Position numbers and translations under genes: made by a program. The notes under the pieces were generated by a model that worked only from the letters and a program-made list of their open reading frames with translations, had not been told where the DNA came from and did no database searches. A DNA stretch of 64,000 nt from Candidatus Bathyarchaeota archaeon (GTDB taxonomy: Archaea; Thermoproteota; Bathyarchaeia; TCS64), in contig JAOZHO010000051.1 of NCBI GenBank assembly GCA_026014875.1, positions 1 to 64,000 of the forward strand, given 5' to 3'. How positions within the stretch are numbered: the stretch's first letter is position 1; each line of letters opens with the position of its first letter. Positions 42,424 to 50,649 of this stretch are shown here, one piece after another.

Positions 42424-42716
42424 ATGGTGGGCTGCTGAGACGGCGTTCTCGACGTTTAAGCGGTTGTTTGGGGCGCACAGCCTAGCCAGGAGTATGGATT
42501 GCATGGCCGGGTGCTGGTGAACCTGTGAAATGGAAGAAACGAGAACGGAAATAAGAGTGAAATAACCCCGCGACAACTCAATTTAATCCACGGAGCATAA
42601 TCCCAATCAAAACGATTTCCCAGTACTCGCGGGCTGGGCAATATCCTTTAAGCGTCAAGACATCCCATTTTCATCAAACACCATCGAACGAAAATATCGA
42701 TTGGAGTAGTCCCGCG
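42424..42716. other. Intergenic without a recognised feature
   Basis: Nearly 300 bases without a believable frame. A TATA-like TCCTTTAAGC at about 42644-42653 and GGAG at about 42702 belong to the RNase Z gene. No repeat or RNA gene seen. Confidence 0.35.
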
Positions 42717-43619
42717 TTGAAGATAATTTTCCTCGGAACCAGCGGCAGCATGCCCACACAGAATAGGGGGGCTTCAGCCATTGCGGTGAAGAGAAGCCGG
42801 GAACTCATCTTGTTTGACTGTGGCGAGGGAACCCAGCGTCGCATGGTGGAGGCCGGGCTCGGGTTCCGGCGGCCCACCAAGATATTCATCAGCCATCTCC
42901 ACGGAGACCACATCCTCGGCCTCCCCGGCTTACTACAGTCCATGACTCTCCTCGATCGGGAGAGGCCCCTCGAGGTCTACGGCCCCACGGGCCTGGCAGA
43001 TTTCATGAGAGCTTTCAGAGAAGCCCTGGGAGGCCCCGGGTTCCCGGTGAAGTTGTTCGAGGTCGTCTCCGAGGGGCTTGTCTTCCAGGGGGATGAGTAT
43101 GTAGTGGCGGCGGTGGAGGCGGACCACGACATGCCCAGCTGGTCGTACGTACTCGAGGAGCGCCCGAAGCCCGGGAGGTTCCATCCCGGGAAGGCGGAGG
43201 CCCTCGGTGTACCCAAGGGGCCCCTGTGGAAGCGGCTTCAGCAGGGGGAGGGCGTGGTGCTTGAAGACGGGAGATCCGTGAAGACTGAGGAGGTCGTGGA
43301 CCCGCCTAGGAAAGGCCTCAAGATCGCTTACAGCGGTGACACGAGGCCCAGTGAGAGGTTTGCGGTGGCTGCCGAGGGATCCGATCTCCTCATCCACGAG
43401 GCCACATTTGACGACTCGCTACTAGAGAGGGCCGGGGAGAACGGGCACTCGACAGCCTCCCAGGCCGCCGAGATCGCCGTCAAGGCCGACGTGAAGAGGC
43501 TGATCCTGACTCATATCAGTTCCAGATATCCTGATCCGTCTCATCTCCTCGAGGAGGCGAGGGCGATATTCCCGGAGACGACGATCGCTGAGGACCTCTA
43601 CGAGATCGACTTGTCCTGA
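42717..43619 (+). CDS. rnz: Ribonuclease Z (tRNA 3' endonuclease)
   Basis: 300 residues, short form. Cuts the 3' trailer from tRNA precursors. Zinc motif SHLHGDH at residues 59-65 (HxHxDH), with LFDCGEGTQ before it, SGDTRPSE, and the C-terminal HSTASQAAEIA and LTHISSRY metal ligands. The exosite segment appears short, as in archaea. TTG start 42717. Confidence 0.95.
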   Translation: MKIIFLGTSGSMPTQNRGASAIAVKRSRELILFDCGEGTQRRMVEAGLGFRRPTKIFISHLHGDHILGLPGLLQSMTLLDRERPLEVYGPTGLADFMRAFREALGGPGFPVKLFEVVSEGLVFQGDEYVVAAVEADHDMPSWSYVLEERPKPGRFHPGKAEALGVPKGPLWKRLQQGEGVVLEDGRSVKTEEVVDPPRKGLKIAYSGDTRPSERFAVAAEGSDLLIHEATFDDSLLERAGENGHSTASQAAEIAVKADVKRLILTHISSRYPDPSHLLEEARAIFPETTIAEDLYEIDLS

Positions 43620-43625
43620 GCGGCG

Positions 43626-44399
43626 TCACTTCAAGTCTTCGAGGAGCTGGATGCACTCGGCGATGGACTCGTGGGATTCTATGGTGACCCAGCCGTCGAA
43701 GGGTGACTCCCTGAGGGCTTTCATGACCTCCTCCCAGGAGATGGAGCCTCCGCCTATCCGCAGGTGGGTGTCACTGTCGCCGTGGTTGTCGCTCACGTGA
43801 ACGTGGGCTATCCTGTCCCCGAATCTCCTTATGAACTCCAGCTCCTCGCCCCTGATGTGGGCGTGGGCGACGTCGAGGACCATAAACGCCTCAACCCCAA
43901 CCTCATCGTAGAAGCGGTCGAAATCCTCCACCGACTTCATCACGAAGGGGAAGGGCTCCGGGACGTTCTCGATCATGGCTCTCACGCCAAGGGTCTCAGC
44001 GTAATCTACGAGGCGCCTGGCAGATTCGAGGTTGATCCGCCAAGCGGTTCCCTGGGGGAGGGCCCACTCCAGAGCGGTAGTGTTTCCGGGGTGGAAGACC
44101 ACGGTCACCGCGCCCAGATCCGAAGCATATCTGATGGACGCCTCGAGGCGCCCGAGGATGGCCTCCCGCACCTGAGGGTCCTCCGCAGCGATGTTGACGT
44201 CCGTGTAGGGAGCGTGGACCGAGTATTCCAGACCGTGGGTCTCCTTGATCTCGAGGAGCGCCTCGACCCGGGAGGGGGACAGTGCGTGGGGCCCGGCGTC
44301 CATCAGCTCGATGAACTTGGTGGGGGCCTCGAGGACGAGCGGCATAGCCTCCTCCAACGGCTTGTTGAGGCAGAAAAGGGTTGATACGGCGATTTCCAT
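43626..44399 (-). CDS. Sugar phosphate isomerase/AP endonuclease-like TIM barrel
   Basis: 257 residues of the AP-endonuclease-2/xylose-isomerase-like barrel. Metal ligands: HAPYTD, VVFHPGN, MIENVPEP (Glu), VLDVAHAH, HVHVSDNHGDSD and VTIESHES. The family includes endonuclease IV and various sugar epimerases; the absence of strong DNA-binding loops suggests a sugar enzyme. Convergent with rnz, six bases apart. ATG 44399. Confidence 0.82.
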   Translation of the reverse strand: MEIAVSTLFCLNKPLEEAMPLVLEAPTKFIELMDAGPHALSPSRVEALLEIKETHGLEYSVHAPYTDVNIAAEDPQVREAILGRLEASIRYASDLGAVTVVFHPGNTTALEWALPQGTAWRINLESARRLVDYAETLGVRAMIENVPEPFPFVMKSVEDFDRFYDEVGVEAFMVLDVAHAHIRGEELEFIRRFGDRIAHVHVSDNHGDSDTHLRIGGGSISWEEVMKALRESPFDGWVTIESHESIAECIQLLEDLK

Positions 44400-44496
44400 A
44401 GGATCAATCGTAAGGGTGCTTGTTCCCTTTGAAGTTTAGCATCAATCGGTGAACTGCTAACCCTTTTATTCCATCCTGAATAAATCGAGTTGAGGC

Positions 44497-45681
44497 GTGA
44501 CCTATTTGATCAAGCTAAAAGAAGGGGTTTACTGGGTGGGGGCCATAGACTGGAACCTCCGCAACTTCCATGGCTACCTCACCCACCGGGGCTCCACGTA
44601 CAACGCGTACCTCATCGTGGACGAGAAGATCGCCCTGGTCGACACGGTGAAGGACAATTTCTTTCCCGAGATGCTGGAGAGGATCAGAGAGATCGTGGAC
44701 CCGAGCGAGATCGACTACGTGATATCCAACCACACGGAGCCCGACCACTCGGGATGCATCACGAAGCTCCTTGATATCGCGGAGAACGCCGAACTCGTCG
44801 CCTCTAATTTCGGCGTGAAAAACCTTCGAGGCTACTATGGTGAGGGCCTCAAGGTCACGTCCATCACGGACAAGCCCTCGATAAACCTGGGCAAGAAGAC
44901 TCTCCAGTTCACGGCGATCCCCATGGTTCACTGGCCTGACTCGATGGTCACATACATTCCCGAGGATAAGATACTCCTGCCAAATGACGCCTTCGGGCAG
45001 CACATCGCCTCCTCAGGGAGATTCGATGACGAGGTCGACCCTGGGGTGCTGATGCAGGAGGCGAGCACCTACTACGCCAATATAATCATGCATCTATCGA
45101 CCAGCGTCGGTAGGGCACTCAAAGCCCTCGGGGGCTTAGAGATCGATATCATCGGGCCGAGCCACGGGGTCATCTGGAGGAGCATGATCGGGGAGATCAT
45201 GGAAAAGTACCGTGGATGGATCGCAGGGGAGACCATCCCCAAAGCGGTCATCGTCTACGACACCATGTGGGAGAGCACCCAAATGATCGCCAGGGCCCTG
45301 AGCGAAGGCCTGGCAGAGGGGGGCGTCGAGGTCAAGCTGCACAGGCTGGGGGCGTCCCACAACAGCGACGTAATAGCCGACATCCTCGAGGCGAAGGCGG
45401 TCCTCGTCGGTTCCCCCACCATCAACAACGGCGTCTTCCCGACCGTCGCCTCATTTCTTGCGTACATGAAGGGACTGAAACCCAGATTCAAGATCGGCGC
45501 CTTCTTCGGCTCCTACGGCTGGGGAGGGGGAGCGAGGAAACAGGTTGAGGCGGGACTCGAGGTGGCGGGCATAGAGCTGCTCAAGGGGGACCTCGAATAC
45601 AAGTTCAGGCCGGGCGGTGAGGGGCTGCTGAAGGCCATGGAGTTCGGAAGAATCCTGGCGGGTAAAATACTGAGTGGTTAG
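44497..45681 (+). CDS. fprA: Flavodiiron protein (F420H2 oxidase type)
   Basis: 394 residues. Diiron lactamase-like domain with HTEPDHSG at 79-86 (H79, E81, D83, H84), a later VHWPDSM and GPSHGVIWR; then a flavodoxin domain with the FMN loop YDTMWESTQ and GSPTINNG. In anaerobic archaea this enzyme reduces oxygen to water with F420H2, protecting the cell; some relatives reduce NO. GTG start 44497 with TATA-like CTTTTATTCC upstream. Implies an anaerobe that uses F420 or a similar donor. Confidence 0.94.
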   Translation: MTYLIKLKEGVYWVGAIDWNLRNFHGYLTHRGSTYNAYLIVDEKIALVDTVKDNFFPEMLERIREIVDPSEIDYVISNHTEPDHSGCITKLLDIAENAELVASNFGVKNLRGYYGEGLKVTSITDKPSINLGKKTLQFTAIPMVHWPDSMVTYIPEDKILLPNDAFGQHIASSGRFDDEVDPGVLMQEASTYYANIIMHLSTSVGRALKALGGLEIDIIGPSHGVIWRSMIGEIMEKYRGWIAGETIPKAVIVYDTMWESTQMIARALSEGLAEGGVEVKLHRLGASHNSDVIADILEAKAVLVGSPTINNGVFPTVASFLAYMKGLKPRFKIGAFFGSYGWGGGARKQVEAGLEVAGIELLKGDLEYKFRPGGEGLLKAMEFGRILAGKILSG

Positions 45682-45691
45682 CCTCTCTCCC

Positions 45692-46288
45692 CTAGATCAT
45701 GGGGAGCAGGACATTCACGTATAAGGCCATCTGCACCCAGGTCAGTAATGAACTCAACACCGCTCCTGCCGCGATCTGCTTTTTGTTGTGGGCTTTGAGT
45801 TCGAGCCTCGCCCAGGCGACCGGTAGCAGGAGGAGCATGAGGGGGGCTATCTTCGTGCCGAGCTGGAACATCAATGCCGTGAGGGGTCCCATGACGCCCA
45901 CCATGTGGATGCTGATCTTCCAGGAGAGTGTGATGAGGAGCATCACGATGGCGTTCACGAAGTAGCACGCCATCAGCGCCGTCACCACGAAGGGAGCTTT
46001 GTACCAGAGGAGGGCCGTGACCCCCATGAGGTATGACGCCATGGCCCAGAGGAAGGGCTCCGTCCTCGTGGACCTGTCCGAGGCGTAGATGTCCGGGATT
46101 ATCCCTTTCCTGACCAGGTAGTAGGTCGATGAGAGGGGTAGCACCGCCCCGAAGAGGGTGGTGATCGCGATGATCAGGTTGGGGTTGTCGTGCCTCTGAG
46201 TGAGTATGAGGGGTAAGAAGGTCAGTATGGCGATCAGGGGGGCGTTCATCGCTGCGGAGATGAAGGTCGCGAGCCGTTTCTTATTCAA
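45692..46288 (-). CDS. PAP2-like integral membrane protein
   Basis: 198 residues with about six membrane segments. Patterns YASDRSTRTEPF, WKISIHMVGVMGP and a late ARLELKAHNKKQ resemble archaeal membrane proteins distantly related to PAP2 phosphatases; the catalytic His of the PSGH motif may be the SIH here, but the full set is not clear. A lipid-phosphate role is possible. TTG 46288 is preceded at about 20 bases by TATA-like GGATATATACGG, so it has its own promoter despite lying behind the Isc genes. Confidence 0.55.
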   Translation of the reverse strand: MNKKRLATFISAAMNAPLIAILTFLPLILTQRHDNPNLIIAITTLFGAVLPLSSTYYLVRKGIIPDIYASDRSTRTEPFLWAMASYLMGVTALLWYKAPFVVTALMACYFVNAIVMLLITLSWKISIHMVGVMGPLTALMFQLGTKIAPLMLLLLPVAWARLELKAHNKKQIAAGAVLSSLLTWVQMALYVNVLLPMI

Positions 46289-46315
46289 GCTCTTTCACTG
46301 ACCGTATATATCCAG

Positions 46316-46471
46316 CTAGGATTGATCCCGGCTTTTAACCTTTTCTTGCTGCGCGCAGCAGTAGATCACCGTCTTGCCGTTCTCGACTCTCCGGATTGTA
46401 GCGAAGACGCAGTCCTCGTCATCGGCGACGGGCTTGCAGATGGGGCATTGGATGAATTCTTTCTTGCTCAT
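46316..46471 (-). CDS. 51-residue CxxC protein coupled to IscU
   Basis: ATG 46471 overlaps the TGA of the IscU gene (ATGA), so it is translated by coupling. The peptide begins MSKKEFIQCPICKPVADDE and has cysteines at 9, 12, 21, 38 and 39, a likely zinc or Fe-S site. The codons run through GCTGCGCGCAGC (46348-46359) without break. No family recognised. Position after iscU suggests a role in Fe-S assembly or transfer, such as a small carrier or regulator, by inference. Confidence 0.6.
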   Translation of the reverse strand: MSKKEFIQCPICKPVADDEDCVFATIRRVENGKTVIYCCAQQEKVKSRDQS

Positions 46472-46839
46472 TTCTTCTTCCCCCTGTAGTTCTCGATTGC
46501 CTCGTGGAGGGCGTCGGCGGCGAGGTTGCTGCAGTGCATCTTAACCGGCGGGAGCCCCCCCAGCTCGTCTGCGACATCCTGGCGGGTGATCGTCATCGCC
46601 TCGTCCAGGGTCTTCCCCTTCGCGAGCTCGGTGGTCATGCTAGTGGTGGCGATGGCTGCGCCGCATCCGAAGGTCTTGAACTTGATGTCGTCGATCTTAT
46701 CATCCTTGACCTTGATGTAGATGGACATCACGTCCCCGCAGACGGGGTTCCCCACTGAGCCGACTCCGTCGGCGTCCTCGATCTCCCCGACGTTCCGGGG
46801 GTTCCTGAAGTGGTCGAGCACCTTCTCGCTGTACATCAT
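46468..46839 (-). CDS. iscU: Fe-S cluster scaffold IscU/NifU N-domain
   Basis: 123 residues. Scaffold for [2Fe-2S] clusters. The three ligand cysteines are GNPVCGD, KTFGCGAA and VKMHCSNLA, in the normal positions; the Asp after the first Cys (CGD) is present. In front lies IscS with a four-base overlap (46836-46839), behind a small cysteine protein with ATGA overlap. All three are one transcript. Confidence 0.95.
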   Translation of the reverse strand: MMYSEKVLDHFRNPRNVGEIEDADGVGSVGNPVCGDVMSIYIKVKDDKIDDIKFKTFGCGAAIATTSMTTELAKGKTLDEAMTITRQDVADELGGLPPVKMHCSNLAADALHEAIENYRGKKK

Positions 46840-47996
46840 CTCATCTCCTCGGGGGTGAGGGGGGACATCGCGCGTAGCCTCCCCACGACCTCCGGCATCT
46901 GCTGTATCACGTATTCGATGTGCTCCCCGTTATTTATCTTTCCCAGGGTGTAGACGAGGCTGCCGTGGGCCTCCTCGTGCTTCAGCCCCAATGCCCTGAG
47001 GACGTGGGAGGGCTCCAGGGTCTTCGCGGTGCACGCGGAGCCCGATGAGACCTTGATGCCTAGCTGGTCGAGGCTCAGTATTAGGGCCTCCCCCTCGATG
47101 TAGCTGAACCTGATGTTAGCGTTGTTGGGGAGCCTCAAGGTCGGATGGCCGTTTAGGTACGACTCCTTAATGGATTCGGTCACCCCTTTGATCAACGTGT
47201 CGCGGAGAATTCTGAGGCGTTTCCCCTCGGCGTCCATCTCGGCGGAAGCGAATGCCGCTGCCGCACCCATTCCCACGATGCCCGGGACGTTCTCTGATCC
47301 GGATCTGATTCCCCTCTCCTGACCCCCGCCGAGGATCTGCGGCTTCACCCTCAGCCCCTTCTTGATGTAGAGGGCTCCCATCCCTTTCGGTCCGTAGATG
47401 TCGTTGGAGGAGAGAGTCATGAAGTCTACGCTTTTCGTTTCGAGGCCGATCTGACCGGCGGCGGCGGTGGCGTCGGTGTGGAATAGGGCGTCGTTCCTGT
47501 GGGCGATCTCCGCTGCCTCCTCGATGGGCTGGATGGTCCCGATCTCCCCGTTGGCCGCCATCACCGAGACGAGCACGGTCTTGTCGTTCACGAGGCTCTC
47601 GAGCTCTCCAAGATCGACGACTCCCTCGGCGTCCACCTGAGCGTATTTGATCTCGAAGCCCTCCCTGTAGAGCTCCTTCCCCACGTTGAGGGATGAGATG
47701 TGCTCAATGGCGGAGAGGACGATGCGATTCCCCTTCTTCTTGAATCTCCGGGTGGCCCCTCCGATCCCGAGGTTGTTGGCTTCGGTGGCGGAGGATGTGA
47801 AGACGATCTCTGATGCCTCGGCCCCGATGAGGGAGGCTACCTGTTCCCTCGCCCGGTTCACGGCTTTGAGGGCGTCGAATCCCTCACCGTGGAAGCTGGC
47901 GGGGTTCCCGTAGTGCTCCGTGAAGTAGGGGGTCATCGCCTCTAGGACCCTGGGGTCTACGGGCTTCCCGGCTCCGTGATCCATGTAAACTTTCAT
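46836..47996 (-). CDS. iscS: IscS-like protein lacking the PLP lysine
   Basis: 386 residues, cysteine desulfurase fold. The active Cys322 (SSGSACTAK) and His99 are present. But the PLP-binding lysine, in the family motif SxHKxYGPKG, is Asp199 here (LSSNDIYGPKG), the Gln of TDAVQ is Ala (HTDATAAAG) and the N-terminal DNAATT is DHGAGK. So ordinary PLP chemistry is not possible. Archaeoglobus fulgidus IscS is reported to share the Lys-to-Asp change and to work as a partner of IscU. ATG 47996 starts the fold; overlaps iscU. Confidence 0.92.
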   Translation of the reverse strand: MKVYMDHGAGKPVDPRVLEAMTPYFTEHYGNPASFHGEGFDALKAVNRAREQVASLIGAEASEIVFTSSATEANNLGIGGATRRFKKKGNRIVLSAIEHISSLNVGKELYREGFEIKYAQVDAEGVVDLGELESLVNDKTVLVSVMAANGEIGTIQPIEEAAEIAHRNDALFHTDATAAAGQIGLETKSVDFMTLSSNDIYGPKGMGALYIKKGLRVKPQILGGGQERGIRSGSENVPGIVGMGAAAAFASAEMDAEGKRLRILRDTLIKGVTESIKESYLNGHPTLRLPNNANIRFSYIEGEALILSLDQLGIKVSSGSACTAKTLEPSHVLRALGLKHEEAHGSLVYTLGKINNGEHIEYVIQQMPEVVGRLRAMSPLTPEEMR

Positions 47997-48078
47997 GGGG
48001 CTCACATTATGGGGAGAGGTTTGGCTTTTAAAAACCTTCATCAATAGATGCGTGAAGGGAGACAGGGGACGAAAAACG

Positions 48079-48522
48079 GTGACTGAGAACGGAAAACGGG
48101 GTTGGGTCGATTGGGAGATGTTCAAACAGATCAGGGCGTCCATGCCCCTGGCCAGCGTCGATATACTGGCGGTCCACGAGGGGAGGCTGCTCCTCATGAG
48201 ACGTGTGAACGAGCCCGGGAGGGGCGTCTGGTTCGTTCCCGGGGGGAGGATCAGGTACGGGGAGACCCTGAAGGAGACGGTGCTCAGGGAGCTGGAGGAG
48301 GAGACGGGGCTCACCCCAGTCAGCTTCGAGGCGAAGGGGAGCATGTGCCACTTCTGGATTGACACCCATTATGTGACCACTTTCTTCAGGGTCGATGTCG
48401 CCGGAGACGCGGTCCGCATGGACGATGAGCACGACGAGTACATGTGGATCTCCGAGCTCCCCGATGACGTCCATCCCCTGGTGAGGGAGATGGCTGAGCG
48501 GGCGGGGATATTCGAGAAGTGA
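48079..48522 (+). CDS. NUDIX hydrolase (GDP-mannose mannosyl hydrolase-like)
   Basis: 147 residues. GWVDWEMFKQI, VDILAVHEGRLLLMRRVNEP, then the Nudix box GGRIRYGETLKETVLRELEE plus ETGL. The N-terminal layout resembles GDP-mannose mannosyl hydrolases. GTG 48079 follows a GGGAG-containing leader; TATA-like CTTTTAAAAACC at about 48028-48039 supports it. GTG 48052 is an alternative. Divergent from the Isc operon, whose promoter shares this gap. Confidence 0.85.
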   Translation: MTENGKRGWVDWEMFKQIRASMPLASVDILAVHEGRLLLMRRVNEPGRGVWFVPGGRIRYGETLKETVLRELEEETGLTPVSFEAKGSMCHFWIDTHYVTTFFRVDVAGDAVRMDDEHDEYMWISELPDDVHPLVREMAERAGIFEK

Positions 48523-48534
48523 CGTGGAGGGTGG

Positions 48535-48648
48535 TCCCGCCCCCCGGATTTGAACCGGGAACCCTCCGGTGTCTGCTCATGGCTTGATTGCCATCGCCCC
48601 GCGGGGCGTTGACTACAGCCGGATGCTCTGCCATTGAGCTAGGGCGGG
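48535..48648 (-). tRNA. tRNA-Tyr (GTA) with a 42-base intron
   Basis: Read on the minus strand from 48648. Acceptor CCCGCCC pairs with GGGCGGG, followed by A73 and an encoded CCA. T8A9, D arm GCTC/GAGC, anticodon stem TCCGG/CCGGA, loop CTGTAG+A (anticodon GTA) and T arm CCCGG-TTCAAAT-CCGGG are all regular. The intron (48571-48612) interrupts after base 37, the usual archaeal site, and has an internal palindrome (48595-48608) that can form the hairpin of a bulge-helix-bulge. Splicing endonuclease is needed. Confidence 0.9.
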
Positions 48649-48738
48649 TCTCGATTCCGATATCCGGCTCGGAACAAGAAAGATTCCTTCATCCGGGATT
48701 TAAATCATTTCGTCAGGTTTACATGCCCAGTGGAGAGA

Positions 48739-50589
48739 TTAACGGGCACTGCTGAATCCGGGGAAGTACTCCTTAGCCCCGGGGAGGTAGAGGGCCCTGC
48801 TGTACTCCTCCATAAACTCCACGTCCACAAGTAGGTCGACGTAGACGGTCCTCTCCGCGAAGTCCTTCGCCTCCCTCCTCTTCCCCATGGACATCAGGGT
48901 CGCGTAGGCCCCTGAGAGGCTCCCGTTCCCAATGGGGTGGACCTCTGCGTTGGGGAACTCCGGGAAGATCCCCAGCTTCACGGCGTTCCCGAGGTCTGTG
49001 TAAGTGCCGAAGGCCCCGGCGACGTAGAGGTGGCTGATGTCTTCGATTGTGATCTTGAGCTTTTTCATGAGGACCGTGATGGCGCCACAGGCTGCGGCCT
49101 TGGAGTCGATGACGTAGTCGAGGTCCGCCTGGGTGAGGACGACGTCCTGCCCGATGGTGGTCTTGTCCCCGGGGACGACGACGTACTCGAGGCCCCACTT
49201 TCCCTCACGGACGCGATCGGTCTTGCCGGGGATGAGCTTACCCACGAAGTCGAGGAGGCCCACGCCGAAAAGCTCCGCGACTAGGTCTATGAGCCCTGAG
49301 CCGCAGATTCCCTTCACCCGGGCGTTCTCGATGGTGGTGTACTCCGTCTCGTAGGTCTCGGGGTCGATGGTGACGTGGTCGATGCCCCCTCTAGCGCCCC
49401 GCATGCCGTGGCGGACCCCGGTGCCCTCAAAGGCGGGGCCGGAGGCGCAGCTGCTGCTGAAGAGCCAGCTGCTGTTCCCGAAGATGATCTCACCGTTGGT
49501 GCCCAGGTCCACCATGAGGCTGAGCTCCTCGCTCTTGTGCATGCCGGAGGCGAGGACGTCCCCGATGGCGTCGCCGCCGAGGAACCGGCTCACGTTGGGG
49601 ACGCAGTAGGCATAGGCCTCGGGGTTGACGTTGAGGCCGAGGTGCTTCGCTTTCTTGATGATGGGTTCCCTGGAGACCTTGACGTTGGCGATCTCGAGGT
49701 AGCCGGGATCTATCCCCGCGAAGAGGTGGTTCATAACCGTGTTTCCGCCGGCGCAGACGTCAGTGATGTCCTCGGGTTCCACGCCCGCCTCCTGGGTGGC
49801 CTGGGCGATGACGTCGTTGATGGTGCTCACAACGATACGTTGGAGCCTGTCGAGTCCCTCCTCGGTGCGGGCGAAGGAGATCCGGGTCACTAGTTCCTCC
49901 CCGTAGGTGATCTGGCGGTTCATCTCCGAGGCCCGGGCCAGGATGTTCCCCGTGTTGAGGTCGACTAGGAACCCGACTATGGTGGTGGTGCCGATGTCGA
50001 CGGCGAGACCGAAGTTGTGGTTCGTTCTGTCCCCGGGCTCCACGTCGATGATCTCAGGGAATCCGTTGGTCTTGGAGACAGTGGCTGTGACGGGGCCGTC
50101 CCCGATGGCCTGGAGCTTCCCGTAGATCTCCTCCCCCACCCGCGGCTGGACCCCCGTGTACCCCTGGAGCCGGATGGTTCTGTGGGGTATCCGGAGGGGG
50201 TTGGCGACGAAGGGCGAGGCGTCGATGATGTACTTACGGGAGCTGGGGTTGGGCTCCTCGATGGCGAGTTTGGCGCTGAGGAGGATCTGGGGTCGGTCTA
50301 TCCTGCTCTCGGTGGGTATGGTGAACACGCAGTCGCCGAGTAGGCGTGTTGTGCATGCGAGCTGGTAGCCCTCGTCGAGCTCCTTCTGGCTCAGGAATTT
50401 TTGGGGGGCGTTGGAAAAGACTTGGATGTCCCCGCTCTCGTGGATGACGCGGCACTTGCCGCAGATCCTCTTTCCCCCGCAGAGGCTCTCAATCCTTACT
50501 CCTCCCTCCCGCATCACTGTTAGGAGGATGTCCCCCTTCTCGGCTGTGAGTTCGACGTTGAGGGGGTTGATGAGGACCTTCAGGGTCAA
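48739..50589 (-). CDS. RACE-type reductive activator of corrinoid proteins (DUF4445)
   Basis: 616 residues. N-terminal [2Fe-2S] ferredoxin (LCGGKRICGKCRV and a later ACTTRL), a linker, and a large ASKHA ATPase part (VDIGTTTIVGFLVD, AGGNTVMNHLF, MVDLGTNGEI and AGAFGTY). Such proteins use ATP and a low-potential electron to restore Co(I) in corrinoid methyltransferase proteins, so methylated compounds or methyl-H4 pterin transfer is expected. No methyltransferase or corrinoid protein is seen here. TTG start 50589, same strand as mtnA upstream (60 bases). Confidence 0.9.
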   Translation of the reverse strand: MTLKVLINPLNVELTAEKGDILLTVMREGGVRIESLCGGKRICGKCRVIHESGDIQVFSNAPQKFLSQKELDEGYQLACTTRLLGDCVFTIPTESRIDRPQILLSAKLAIEEPNPSSRKYIIDASPFVANPLRIPHRTIRLQGYTGVQPRVGEEIYGKLQAIGDGPVTATVSKTNGFPEIIDVEPGDRTNHNFGLAVDIGTTTIVGFLVDLNTGNILARASEMNRQITYGEELVTRISFARTEEGLDRLQRIVVSTINDVIAQATQEAGVEPEDITDVCAGGNTVMNHLFAGIDPGYLEIANVKVSREPIIKKAKHLGLNVNPEAYAYCVPNVSRFLGGDAIGDVLASGMHKSEELSLMVDLGTNGEIIFGNSSWLFSSSCASGPAFEGTGVRHGMRGARGGIDHVTIDPETYETEYTTIENARVKGICGSGLIDLVAELFGVGLLDFVGKLIPGKTDRVREGKWGLEYVVVPGDKTTIGQDVVLTQADLDYVIDSKAAACGAITVLMKKLKITIEDISHLYVAGAFGTYTDLGNAVKLGIFPEFPNAEVHPIGNGSLSGAYATLMSMGKRREAKDFAERTVYVDLLVDVEFMEEYSRALYLPGAKEYFPGFSSAR

Positions 50590-50649
50590 TGGGGTATCAA
50601 TTCATGAACGAAGGGGTTCTTAAAAACACTTCACGTAGGGAGCCCTCAA

